A stretch of 64,000 nt of DNA from Bin5 sp965200615. GTDB lineage: Bacteria > Chloroflexota > Anaerolineae > Caldilineales > Caldilineaceae. Where the stretch lies: assembly GCA_965200615.1 (NCBI GenBank), contig OZ241377.1:1488001-1552000 (forward strand), given 5' to 3'. A program made the translations under genes and the position numbers. Every line of letters starts with the position of its first letter. Position 1 is the stretch's first letter. The notes below the pieces were generated by a model. It was not told the DNA's origin, ran no database searches, and saw nothing but the letters and a program-made list of their open reading frames with translations. Shown here in pieces: positions 7,096-15,749 of this stretch.

Positions 7096-8214
7096 TTAGG
7101 CTTTAGGGAGAGTTAGACTGATATATCTAAATCGAGGCATGCACCTCAAATGTGGAGGGTGACCATCACCCCCGAAGCGAAGATGCTTCCGCTCGACCTT
7201 GAGCGCCGCCCACTCTATGGAGATACCGCAACGTTTCTCAAGTTCGCGGGCAAGCCCCGCAAGTGCTAATTCCCAATTTCCGGTAGGCCGATTTCTGTTA
7301 GAGGCCCCCTGCATCCAATTTCTCCACCAAACTTCCGGAGCGAGTATCTGCACGACCGGCGGTTTTTCTGTGACGACTGAAATGTTGCACCGAATCTCTA
7401 CTTCTTTGGCGATTCTGTCTTGGTTTGCTTGCAGAATGGCGGAGTAACGCAGTCCTTGCAATAAGGCCGCCAGAGGCGTTTCGTTGTTGCTAACTTGGCG
7501 TTGGTCAGCCTTCAGTTCGATGATCATGAGCCGCCCATTCTCCGTCAAGCCGAGAAGGTCGATCTCACCTATGCCCCTGTCCGCACTCGTAGCCTGCAGA
7601 GGAAATTGGTAGTCGAGCAGGCGAAAAAGGCCATTTTCGGGAGGCGGCCACGACCCTCTTATGTTCCAGAGTGCCATTGCAAGATGCTCCTCGTATCGGT
7701 TACTTTTCCGTGAACCTGAAGGTACACCTGTATGTTTGCCGAAATATGCCGAGCGGCGTGGCGCACACTCGATTAGTCTCTTGTATTCTGCACAAAGAGC
7801 TTCCGGATTGATTTCAGAAATAGACTGAGCGAGACCAGGTTTTCTCGTTTTGGGAGGGGCATTCTCCCCGCAATTGTGGAGGTGCGGAAACGCTTCCGCG
7901 TTGAACCAGGGCAAATGCAAAGAATTCTGTTCTCCTGTATTTGACGATGACTTTACAACAGGCTTTCGACCGGGAAAGGGAACTCGGTGCCCTTCCATCC
8001 ACAAGAGAACAGCCTTTTTCTTAGCGTCCACCATACGACTCAAAGTTAAGGTCCCTTTACCGTCAATTTCTATGGAAAAGCTCTTTCGGCCAGGTCCCAC
8101 GAAGCCTCGAACAATTCCCGTCCTATGGTAATGTAACACGAATTCTGTTTTGCTTGCATTTGTCCAAGCATAACTGATATCTTGTGATGTCAAAACCTGG
8201 TTCTCTGCAGACAT
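7096..8214 (-). CDS. PD-(D/E)XK nuclease-like protein
   Basis: The 372-residue protein has a C-terminal domain with the nuclease signature. Glu175/176 sits in a helix (NRYEEHLAMAL), Asp219 is in GIGEIDLLGL, and Glu233-x-Lys235 is in LMIIELKAD. Spacing and hydrophobic strands fit the PD-(D/E)XK fold used by restriction, repair (NucS-like) and anti-phage nucleases. The N-terminal ~130 residues have a beta-rich look and may bind DNA or a partner. No methyltransferase or helicase gene lies beside it, so it is not an ordinary restriction-modification pair. It sits among other accessory genes and reads divergently from the small gene at 8496. It has no visible inactivating lesion. Confidence 0.7.
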   Translation of the reverse strand: MSAENQVLTSQDISYAWTNASKTEFVLHYHRTGIVRGFVGPGRKSFSIEIDGKGTLTLSRMVDAKKKAVLLWMEGHRVPFPGRKPVVKSSSNTGEQNSLHLPWFNAEAFPHLHNCGENAPPKTRKPGLAQSISEINPEALCAEYKRLIECAPRRSAYFGKHTGVPSGSRKSNRYEEHLAMALWNIRGSWPPPENGLFRLLDYQFPLQATSADRGIGEIDLLGLTENGRLMIIELKADQRQVSNNETPLAALLQGLRYSAILQANQDRIAKEVEIRCNISVVTEKPPVVQILAPEVWWRNWMQGASNRNRPTGNWELALAGLARELEKRCGISIEWAALKVERKHLRFGGDGHPPHLRCMPRFRYISLTLPKA

Positions 8215-8684
8215 TTAGGCCTCCTAGCTTTCATTTCGATTTGTCCGGCAAATGCCGGTACTTGCCCAGTTGTAATTCTGCCTCGCTCTACACTTCAGTT
8301 TAGAATATCCGAGGTGTAGCACCGTCCAGCGTTTTATCAATTACAGGCTTGGAGTAGGCTCAAGACCTCGACTGCTGACTGCCTACTTTTTTCAGCTTCT
8401 CGATGAGCCCGGCTGCTGCTTGATATTCTAGAGTAACTCACTGAAATTCTACTGTCATCCAAAGTTTCCAGACTACCACATGGGGAGACATTCTTGTGAA
8501 CCTGCTTCAACGGCTGGACAAAAAGGCGCGTCGAGGAAGTAAACCACGCTGCCACTGGCTTACTCATGGAGAGCGTACACTGGTGGCCTCTCGCCTCGCA
8601 AAACTAGGGGAACTATGGGCCACAGTGTCGTGCGAGGACTTCTGGATGCCAGATGGATTCTCTCAGATAGATGAAGCGTGTCTA

Positions 8685-9521
8685 GGCCTCGTTGACATTT
8701 GATAAATTCTGACACATGGGCGACAATAACAGGATGTCTACAACTAAAATTGCCGACCACCAGTGGCAGAAACTGTACGCGTTTCTGCAAGGACACTCTC
8801 GTGCCTACGCAGGGCAAGAGCAAGAGTGTCGCCGTTTCGTTGAAGCAGTCCACTGGATTCCGGGCGCCGACGCCCAGTGGCGTGAACTGCCAGAGAGCTA
8901 TGGCAAGTGGAACAGTGTTTTCAAGCGCTATTCCCGTTGGGAAGAGAACGGTGTCTGGGCCGACATGTTCAAATAGTTCGCTCAGGACCCAGAGATGGCA
9001 GCAGAGATGGCAGCGGTGATGCCGGACAGCACAGTTGTACGCGCCCATATGAGCGCAGCGGGCGGCTCAAAAAAGGGGGCCCACAGCAGGAACAGCGCCT
9101 CGGTCGGAGCCGGGGCGGATTCAGCAGCAAGATCCATCTCCTCGTCGATGCCCCGGGCTTTCCGCTCAAGTTCATCTTGACCGGTGGTGAACGCCATGCT
9201 ATGACCCAGGCTGAAGCGTTGCTCGCCCCTTTCGATTTTGATGCCGTCATTGCCGACAAAGGCTACGATTCCGACCCATTGCGAGAGCTGCACGCAGCCC
9301 GACAGGTAGAGGTGGTCATCCCCTCCCGCCGCAATCGCAGGCAACCCCGGGACTATGACCGCATCCGCTACCGAGAACGCAACATCGTCGAACGTTTCAT
9401 CAACAGACTCAAGTGGTGTCGCCGCGTTTCCACTCGCTATGACAAACTGGCACGGCGTTACATCGCTTTCCTGCATTTCGCTTCTACTCTGATATGGCTT
9501 AAACGAAATGTCAACGAGACC
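8685..9521 (+). mobile_element. IS5-family (IS427-like) insertion sequence, 837 bp
   Basis: The ends are GGCCTCGTTGACATTT at 8685 and its near-perfect inverse at 9506-9521, with one mismatch. The element is flanked by a TA target duplication at 8683-8684 and 9522-9523. It carries a two-frame transposase with an A6G slippery site. Size, ends, TA target and frameshift organisation fit the IS427 group of the IS5 family. It is a different element from the IS at 1-526 and 41095-41962. Confidence 0.85.
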
Positions 9522-9524
9522 TAA
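8716..9524 (+). pseudogene. IS427-type transposase: programmed frameshift site plus premature stop
   Basis: The first frame (8716 onward) encodes the N-terminal half with QWRELPESYGKWNSVFKRYS. A TAG at 8974-8976 interrupts it where CAG (Gln) is expected (MFK-stop-FAQDPEM). The same frame continues to the heptamer A AAA AAG at 9069-9075. A -1 shift there yields SKKGGPQQEQRLGRSRGGFS and leads into the catalytic C-terminal frame, with ADKGYDSDP and YRERNIVERFINRLKWCRR. The stop codon TAA at 9522-9524 uses the TA target duplication. The internal TAG should inactivate the protein, so this copy is probably immobile. Confidence 0.8.
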
Positions 9525-9629
9525 TGGATTTGACTTTTTCGCGGGGAATTTCCTTTGCTAACAAGATTCTATGCGGGGCTATGCAAAAGAATCGTGACTG
9601 CCTTGTCTGACTTTTCATAGTGCGAACCG

Positions 9630-9676
9630 CGCTAATGCGCTAATGTACAGGTACCCATATGGATGGCGCATTAGCG
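9630..9676. repeat. 11-bp inverted repeat between the split gene and the sulfatase gene
   Basis: CGCTAATGCGC at 9630-9640 is exactly inverted at 9666-9676 around a 25-base centre. A partial third copy (GCTAATG) follows the first arm. There is no U-run, so this is not a normal terminator. It could be an operator or a structured 3' end for the sulfatase transcript. Confidence 0.6.
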
Positions 9677-9728
9677 TATATTGTTCTGTTGCCTAAACTT
9701 TCCAGACCAGAAAACCGACAATCGAAGC

Positions 9729-11195
9729 TCACCGCTCCCGGTAATGCCCGGCATCGACCAGCGTCGGGCTTTGCGGCATGCCGCTAACCAGCGCCCCGTT
9801 CTGCACAAACCCTTCCTCGCGGCCATCCAACTCCGCCATCAACCGCTCGCGCCAGAAGGTTACGCGCTCCGGTCGCGCTGGAGCCAGGTCGTGTAGCTCG
9901 GTCGGGTCTGCCTCCAGGTCGAAGAGCAGCTCGCGTCCGCTCTGGCTGTACCAGATATACTTCTCCCGCCCGTCCGTCAGCCACTGGTTGGAATCCTTCA
10001 TCATGAAATGCTCACCGTGCAGATGCTCCCGCCAGCCGTCAGTTTCGCCGCGCGCCAGCAGCAGGATACTGCGCCCGTCGACGTGCGCCGGCGTTTCGGC
10101 TCCCGCGAGGTCGCAGAAGGTCGGCAGCAGATCGCGCAGCTCGACGACTTGGTGCACTTCCCGCAATGGTTCATCCGCCTGCCTTGCCTGGTGGTGCGGG
10201 CTGCCGGCGCGCGGCAGCCGCAGGATGAACGGCAGGCGCGCCGAGCTGTCGAAAGGATAGCCTTTAGCCACATGGTTGTGGTCGTAGAGCATCTCACCGT
10301 GGTCCGCGGTGAACACGATGGCTGTGTTGTCAAGCTCGCCGTTTTCAAACAGCGCCTGGAACACGCGATTGAGGCTGTAGTCGATGTGGCTGATCTGGGC
10401 GTAGTAGGCCCGCCGCGCATAGTCGCGCTGCGCCGCATCGGTCGGGATCGGGCTGTCCAGCCCGCGCACCGGCAGGCTGTCGGGCACCCAGTCCCCCATG
10501 ACCGGGTCCGGCAGCGGCTTCGCCAAGTAGCGGTCCATGAAGGCCGCGGGCGGGTCCAGCGGTGGGTGCGGCCGGTGGTAGGAGAGCATCAGGAAAAACG
10601 GTTTTGTCGGGTCGCGGCGGCGCAGAAAATCGATGCCCATCGTCGTGACCCAACTGGTTGGGTGCAGCATTTCGTCGTAGACCCAGGGCCGCGCCGCGTA
10701 GCCGTTGCAGCCCACGCCGGTGTCGATGTAGTCGGCCTCCGGGCCGAGCCGCTCCCGCAGCCACGGCGTGTAGTCGTCAACCAGCCCGTAGTCGTCCCGC
10801 TTGGAGCGTTCGCGGTGCAGATAGCCGTCGTGCAGGACGACGTTATGAAAGCCCATCAGATTGCGCGAGGGGTGCGTGTGCATCTTGCCGACGCACTGCG
10901 TATGGTAGCCCGCCTCCGCCAGCAGGCCGGGCATCGTGCAGTCGTAATGCCAGTCGATGCGGTCGTTGTAGCCGACAAATCCGGTATGGCGCTGGTTGAG
11001 GCCGGTGAAGATCGTCGCCCGCGCCGGCACGCACGTCGGCGTGGCCGCATACGCCTGCGTAAAGTTGATGCCCTCACGGGCCAGCCTGTCCAGGTGAGGC
11101 GTCTCCGCCACAGAGTGCCCGGTCAGGCTGAGCGCGTCGGCGCGCCATTGGTCTACGCAGATGAAAAGGATGTTGGGCCGGCTGTCGGCTGGCAT
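9729..11195 (-). CDS. Type I sulfatase (formylglycine-dependent)
   Basis: The 488-residue arylsulfatase-superfamily enzyme hydrolyses sulfate esters. The N-terminal metal site is VDQWRAD (Asp15). The catalytic cysteine is C55 in C-V-P-A-R followed by ATIFTG, the sequence read by the formylglycine-generating enzyme. Further metal and substrate segments are HTGFVGYND, VGKMHTHP and IVFTADHGEMLYDHN. No signal peptide is visible, so it probably acts in the cytoplasm. Start ATG has AAGGTG upstream. It lies downstream of, and parallel to, a sugar ABC importer, suggesting desulfation of an imported sulfated sugar. No maturase gene is in the window. Confidence 0.93.
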   Translation of the reverse strand: MPADSRPNILFICVDQWRADALSLTGHSVAETPHLDRLAREGINFTQAYAATPTCVPARATIFTGLNQRHTGFVGYNDRIDWHYDCTMPGLLAEAGYHTQCVGKMHTHPSRNLMGFHNVVLHDGYLHRERSKRDDYGLVDDYTPWLRERLGPEADYIDTGVGCNGYAARPWVYDEMLHPTSWVTTMGIDFLRRRDPTKPFFLMLSYHRPHPPLDPPAAFMDRYLAKPLPDPVMGDWVPDSLPVRGLDSPIPTDAAQRDYARRAYYAQISHIDYSLNRVFQALFENGELDNTAIVFTADHGEMLYDHNHVAKGYPFDSSARLPFILRLPRAGSPHHQARQADEPLREVHQVVELRDLLPTFCDLAGAETPAHVDGRSILLLARGETDGWREHLHGEHFMMKDSNQWLTDGREKYIWYSQSGRELLFDLEADPTELHDLAPARPERVTFWRERLMAELDGREEGFVQNGALVSGMPQSPTLVDAGHYRER

Positions 11196-11287
11196 AGTTC
11201 ATCACCTTGAGGTATGGGATTGAGGTTGTTGGGCGAGAGAGCCGCCGATCGGAACAGGACATAGGCCGCGAACCACGAGCCACCAAA

Positions 11288-12184
11288 CTATCCCTTCAGA
11301 CCGGTGATTGAGATGCCCTCAACAAAGGTGCGCTGGACGAAGAAGTAGAGGATGATGACCGGCGCGATGGCGGCGGTACTGGCCGCCATCATATACGGCC
11401 ACATCAACTCTTCCTGGAACATGGTGCGGAACTGTTGCAGGCCGAGTGCGATCGGATATAAGGCCTCGTTGTTGAGGTAGATCAGCGGCCCGATGTAGTT
11501 GTCCCAGGCGAACATGAACTGGAGCAGCCCGATCACCGCCAGCGCCGGTTTGGCCAGGGGCAGGATGATACGAATAAGGATGCCCAGTTCCGTGCAGCCG
11601 TCAACGCGCGCTGCGTCGGACAACTCGCTGGGAATGGTGAGGAAGAACTGGCGCAGCAGGAAGGTATAATAGGCGTTCACCCCGAGGAAAGTCGGCACAA
11701 TGAGAGGCAGATAAGTGTTGAGCCAGCCGAGATTCTTGAAGGTGAGATAGAGCGGGATCATGCGCACCTGGAACGGGATCATCATCGTCGACAGGCAGAT
11801 GATGAAGAAGATATCCCGACCGGGCCAGCGGATGCGGGCAAAGCCGTAGGCAACCAGTGTATTCGAGATCAGCGCGCCGGCCACCGCGCTGAGGGCGTAT
11901 CGCAGCGTGTTAAACGTATAGGTGCCGAAGGGGCGGGACGAGAGCGCTTCCGGATAGTTGACCAGGCGCACAGGATTGGGAAACCAGGTCGGCGGGACAG
12001 TGTAGACCTGGGGATCCGTCTTCAATGAAGTTGAGAGCATCCACAACAGGGGCCCGGCGAAAATGAGCGCAAGCGCAACCATCATCATATAAAAGAGCGC
12101 GCGTTGTACAACCTTAAAAGGCGCGCGCTGCGTGAGCGGAAGATGCTGTGTTGGGCTGCTGGCGATGGCTTCGGCTTGTTGCAT
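11288..12184 (-). CDS. Sugar ABC transporter permease, MalG type
   Basis: The 298-residue inner-membrane protein has about six membrane segments. The EAA-type loop that docks the ATPase is present as SDAARVDGCTELGILIRIILP. It is the second permease of a carbohydrate-uptake (CUT1) importer, directly following the MalF-type permease and the binding protein in the order typical of the family. No ATP-binding subunit is encoded nearby, so a shared MsmK/UgpC-type ATPase elsewhere is expected. Confidence 0.93.
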   Translation of the reverse strand: MQQAEAIASSPTQHLPLTQRAPFKVVQRALFYMMMVALALIFAGPLLWMLSTSLKTDPQVYTVPPTWFPNPVRLVNYPEALSSRPFGTYTFNTLRYALSAVAGALISNTLVAYGFARIRWPGRDIFFIICLSTMMIPFQVRMIPLYLTFKNLGWLNTYLPLIVPTFLGVNAYYTFLLRQFFLTIPSELSDAARVDGCTELGILIRIILPLAKPALAVIGLLQFMFAWDNYIGPLIYLNNEALYPIALGLQQFRTMFQEELMWPYMMAASTAAIAPVIILYFFVQRTFVEGISITGLKG

Positions 12185-12212
12185 GATTGCGGAGGGCAGT
12201 TGGCCCTTGCGG

Positions 12213-13148
12213 TTAATCCGACTCTCCGGCGTAGTAGACCCAGCGGGCCGAGCTGCGGAAGATAAGCAGCGTAAAGGCCAGGATAATGATAAACAGGATC
12301 CAGGCCTGGGCCGAGGCGTACCCCATCTTGAAGAACTGGAAGGCGTTGCGATAAAGATAAAGGCTGAAAAATTCGGTCGAATCGTTAGGGCCGCCGCCGG
12401 TCAGCAGCCAGCCAAGGGTGAAGTATTGGAACATGCCGATCATGCCGGTCAGCATCACGAACAGGATCGCCGGCGTGCAGATAGGTATAGTGACGTGCCA
12501 GAAGCGCTGCAGCGCATTGGCGCCGTCGACTTCGGCCGCGTCCATCAGCGAACTGGGCACATCCTGCAACGCCGCCAGAAAAATGACGATGGCGGTGCCC
12601 TGCGCCCACACGTGTATGAGAATCAGGGACGGCTTCGCCAGCTCCATCGAAGAGATGAAGGGGATGACCGCCCACCCCCAGCTCTTGATGAATGAGTTGA
12701 TCACGCCATAGTTGGTATTGTAGACCCAGCGCCACACCTCTGCCGCGGCCACGGCCGGAACCAGCACCGGCAGGAAAAAGATGGTGCGGAAGAGCGGTCT
12801 CAGCTTCATCTCACGGTTGAGCAGACTGGCGAGCAGGAAGGCCACCACCAGCCCGGCCGGTACGCCGATCACCACCAGGTAGACGGTGTTGCCCAGCACG
12901 GCGCGAAAGATATCGTCCTTGACGAATAACTCTACGTAGTTTTCCAGGCCGATGAAACGGGCCGGGCGCAGGACGTCGTAGCGCGTCAGGCTGTAATAGG
13001 CTGACGCCGCGATCGGGTAGAGGACGAAACCGGCAAAGCCCACCAGCCACGGTGAGATGAAGGCCAGACCCTTGAGAAGGTTGCGCGTTTGGGCGGGCGT
13101 CCAGTTCTGTAGCATCTTCGCGGCCCCTGATCGGCGGCTGGCGGCCAT
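12213..13148 (-). CDS. Sugar ABC transporter permease, MalF type
   Basis: The 311-residue permease has about six membrane segments and the ATPase-docking loop SSLMDAAEVDGANALQRFWH. It pairs with the downstream MalG-type permease. It lies 39 bases after the binding-protein gene and 28 bases before the MalG gene, so all three should be one operon. The first 20 residues before the first membrane helix are basic and cytoplasmic. Confidence 0.93.
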   Translation of the reverse strand: MAASRRSGAAKMLQNWTPAQTRNLLKGLAFISPWLVGFAGFVLYPIAASAYYSLTRYDVLRPARFIGLENYVELFVKDDIFRAVLGNTVYLVVIGVPAGLVVAFLLASLLNREMKLRPLFRTIFFLPVLVPAVAAAEVWRWVYNTNYGVINSFIKSWGWAVIPFISSMELAKPSLILIHVWAQGTAIVIFLAALQDVPSSLMDAAEVDGANALQRFWHVTIPICTPAILFVMLTGMIGMFQYFTLGWLLTGGGPNDSTEFFSLYLYRNAFQFFKMGYASAQAWILFIIILAFTLLIFRSSARWVYYAGESD

Positions 13149-13187
13149 TTTCGCTCGCCGTCAGCCGCCGGAAACTTTCGCCTTTTC

Positions 13188-14585
13188 CTAACCTACCAAC
13201 TCGGGGAACTGCTTGAGCATCTCTTCCGTGCAGGCGGCCTGCATGTCGGCGGCGGCCTGCTCGGGCTCCTTGTCGCCGAAGATGACGGACTCATACGTGC
13301 GGGAGCGCTGCTGATTGACAAAGCCCTGGATGGGGATGACCGGGCAGGCCCACAGCTCATCGGCCTCATTGACTGATTGCAGGAACCAATCCAGGTTCTC
13401 GTAACGCTGGTACTTGGGCAGTTCAGGATCATAAAGAGCCTTGCGGCCGCCCAGCCAGCCGGTGTTGTCGAAAATGACGTTCTGGGCCTTCTCCTCCGAG
13501 CAGAACTCGATGAACTCGAAGGCTGCGTCGATTTCGGTGACACCGTTGGGAATGTACATCGGATGGCCGCCCACGTTCTGGAAGGTCACGTCGCTGCGGT
13601 CACCGGAAACGGGCGCCCAACCAACGCCGAACTCCTTGTCAGGCGCAGAGTGGAACAGCTCGCCGGGGGCGTAGTAGCCGGTAACGATCATCGCCTGAAC
13701 GCCACTCGGGAACGAGGAGGAAGGGCTCTGCGTCCAGCCGCCAAAGCTGGAGCGGAACGACTCCATCTGCTGCACGCCGACGTGGTCTGTGAAGCGCTTG
13801 ATCGTTTGCAGCGCGCTGACAAATAGCTCGTTGTCGTAGTTGAAGGTACTGGTTTCGTCGTCCCACATGTCGAGGCCGTAGGTGAGGGCCCAGAACTGCG
13901 GGATGTTGGTGGCCGGTCCGTTGCCAGCGGTGGCGTCGCGAGGGTCGAAGCCGACGATTTCGACATTGCCGGCGTCGTCGAAATTGGTCAACTCGACATG
14001 CCATTCGAACATCTCGTCCCAGGTGCGGGGCAGGTTTTCGGGGTCGAGGCCGGCCTCATCAATGATGGCCTTGTTATACATGAGGCCGTAGCGGGGGCCA
14101 GCTTCGAAGCCGGGCACGCCGTATGTTTCGCCCTGCCACTGCATCGACTCGAGCAGGCCGGGAACAAAGTCGTCGCGGCCGATAACGTCACTGTTGTCAA
14201 TGCGGTCGTCGATGGCCATGACCGCGCCGCGCGAGTAGAGTTCGGCGTACTGAACGCAGCAAACACCGACGTCGGGGGGCGTGCCGCCGGCGATCGCGGC
14301 CAGCAATTTGTCATTCATTTCAGTTACGTGCAGGCGTTCAACCTTGACGTTACGGTCCTCCTCGTTGAAAGCCGCGGCGACGCCTTCCATGGCCGCCATG
14401 CCGGTGGTGCCGCCCCAGGCGTGCCACCAGGAAATGGTGATAACCTCTTCGTCCGTCATTTCCGCCTCTTCGGGGGCGGCTGCCGGGGCCGCGGGCGCAG
14501 CGCAGGCCGCGATGGCCGCGCCGCCGATGCCGACCGCGCTCAACTGCAGAAAGCGCCGCCGGCTGAGTGTGGTATTGTGATTCAT
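13188..14585 (-). CDS. Sugar-binding lipoprotein of ABC transporter, Tat-exported
   Basis: The 465-residue extracellular solute-binding protein (family 1) delivers a sugar to the adjacent permeases. It starts at 14585 (AAGGAG upstream) with a twin-arginine signal SRRRFLQLSAVGIGG and a lipobox ending at C28 (AIAAC). An Ala/Pro linker precedes the mature fold, which opens with ITISWWHAWGG, typical for CUT1 binding proteins. The open frame extends to 14669, but the extra residues precede the Tat motif and lack a ribosome site. The adjacent sulfatase suggests that a sulfated glycan is the ligand. Confidence 0.92.
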   Translation of the reverse strand: MNHNTTLSRRRFLQLSAVGIGGAAIAACAAPAAPAAAPEEAEMTDEEVITISWWHAWGGTTGMAAMEGVAAAFNEEDRNVKVERLHVTEMNDKLLAAIAGGTPPDVGVCCVQYAELYSRGAVMAIDDRIDNSDVIGRDDFVPGLLESMQWQGETYGVPGFEAGPRYGLMYNKAIIDEAGLDPENLPRTWDEMFEWHVELTNFDDAGNVEIVGFDPRDATAGNGPATNIPQFWALTYGLDMWDDETSTFNYDNELFVSALQTIKRFTDHVGVQQMESFRSSFGGWTQSPSSSFPSGVQAMIVTGYYAPGELFHSAPDKEFGVGWAPVSGDRSDVTFQNVGGHPMYIPNGVTEIDAAFEFIEFCSEEKAQNVIFDNTGWLGGRKALYDPELPKYQRYENLDWFLQSVNEADELWACPVIPIQGFVNQQRSRTYESVIFGDKEPEQAAADMQAACTEEMLKQFPELVG

Positions 14586-14976
14586 AGAGTTCGCGCTCCT
14601 TTTCGTCTGGAGTATGGTAAGGAATGTGAAGCGTATTAAGTTGTCGTTGTGGGAAACGGATCCAAGCATTTTGGACTTGTCAGATTTTAACGGATCTGGA
14701 GGCTGAGCGCAAGATCCTTCCCGCTCTGAGAATGCACTCCAAACTGCCGGACATCGCGGTCAGCTATCTCAGTCGACGAAAGAAGCAGCATCAGGAATCG
14801 GCCTTTCGCCTGCAATGCTGTCAATCCGTGAATCGCGAAAAACCTGAATCGGACAGCGTCTGCTCAACAGATCCGGGGCGCGCCCCAACTACATCGGCCA
14901 GTTGCCTGACAGACCGACTGCAATTACGATCTCGAAGACTTATCGAGCTTCACTGCTGACCGTGAGGTAACCTGAT
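14586..14976. other. Divergent intergenic region
   Basis: These 391 bases separate the divergent sugar-transporter operon and the acetyltransferase gene, so both promoters should lie here. I see no convincing palindrome or gene. GAGG precedes the acetyltransferase ATG. Confidence 0.45.
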
Positions 14977-15585
14977 ATGGCTGTATCGAGAACAATCTTT
15001 GATCCACAGCCGGTCACGCTGACAGGCAACCTGGTGCGCCTTGAGCCAATCGCGTTGGCGCATGCCGCAGACCTGTATGCCGCGGGCGCGGAGGAACTGA
15101 TATGGAGATACGCGGCCCGCCCTGCTCTAAGCAGTGTGACCGACGCAGAGGGGTGGATCAAGGCGTGTCTGGAGGAAGCGACAGCGGGAACACGCGTCAC
15201 CTTTGCCGTAGTTCACCTGGAGACCGGCAAGGTGGTGGGTTCGACAGCGTACATAGACATCGTTCGAGAGCACCGGACGTTGGAGATTGGCATGACGTGG
15301 TACGCGACCGCGTGGCAGCGGACCGGCGTGAATACCGAGTGCAAATACCTGCTGTTGCGGCACGCATTCGAGGACCTGGCAGCGCGCCGGGTCTCCCTCA
15401 AATCGGACAGTCGCAACGAACGGTCGCGGCGCGCGATTCTGCGCCTGGGCGCAGTCGAGGAAGGCACATTGCGCAACCATCGCATTGCCCGCGACGGCGT
15501 GGACCGCCATACCGTCTACTACAGCGTTATCGAAAGCGAGTGGCCTGCCGTGAAGAAGCGCCTGGAAGGGCTGATGCGGAGGTGA
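14977..15585 (+). CDS. GNAT-family N-acetyltransferase, RimJ/RimL-like
   Basis: The 202-residue protein has the RimJ/L-type layout. LVRLEPIALAHAADLY is followed by FAVVHLETGKVVGSTAYIDI, then the acetyl-CoA region around TWYATAWQRTGVNTECK and the C-terminal SDSRNERSRRAILRLGAVEEG. Related enzymes acetylate protein N-termini or small molecules. The ATG follows GAGG at 9 bases. It stands alone between a divergent transporter and a GTPase gene. The substrate is unknown. Confidence 0.88.
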   Translation: MAVSRTIFDPQPVTLTGNLVRLEPIALAHAADLYAAGAEELIWRYAARPALSSVTDAEGWIKACLEEATAGTRVTFAVVHLETGKVVGSTAYIDIVREHRTLEIGMTWYATAWQRTGVNTECKYLLLRHAFEDLAARRVSLKSDSRNERSRRAILRLGAVEEGTLRNHRIARDGVDRHTVYYSVIESEWPAVKKRLEGLMRR

Positions 15586-15749
15586 ATAGCTCTGTGAGGC
15601 CTGGGTCTGCCGCTGGCGCTGCATGCCAATGCCTGCCACTGAATTACGCACACCCCACTACCTCCCCGGCGATATGAGCGCCAGCGCGCCTGTGCTAGAA
15701 TTCCCTGTGCCGCGTCCGACCTTTATACCCGCCTATACTGAGGAATAAC

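Larger units (their letters stand above)
8496..9610 (+). pseudogene. Small unknown gene split by an insertion sequence
   Basis: A GTG at 8496 with GGGGAG eight bases upstream opens a frame of 63 codons, containing RLDKKARRGSKPRCHWLTHG and EDFWMPDGFSQIDEACL. An IS then interrupts it at 8684. Removing the IS and one copy of the TA target duplication joins the frame to 9524-9610, giving about 91 residues. The N-terminal part looks like a genuine conserved protein, but I cannot name the family. The downstream part is less convincing and the intact gene may have been different in length. Confidence 0.5.

Noticed and set aside
10008..11210. 400-residue plus-strand frame across the sulfatase gene
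   Set aside because: The minus strand encodes a complete sulfatase with intact motifs, and the plus frame is arginine/valine-rich shadow sequence.
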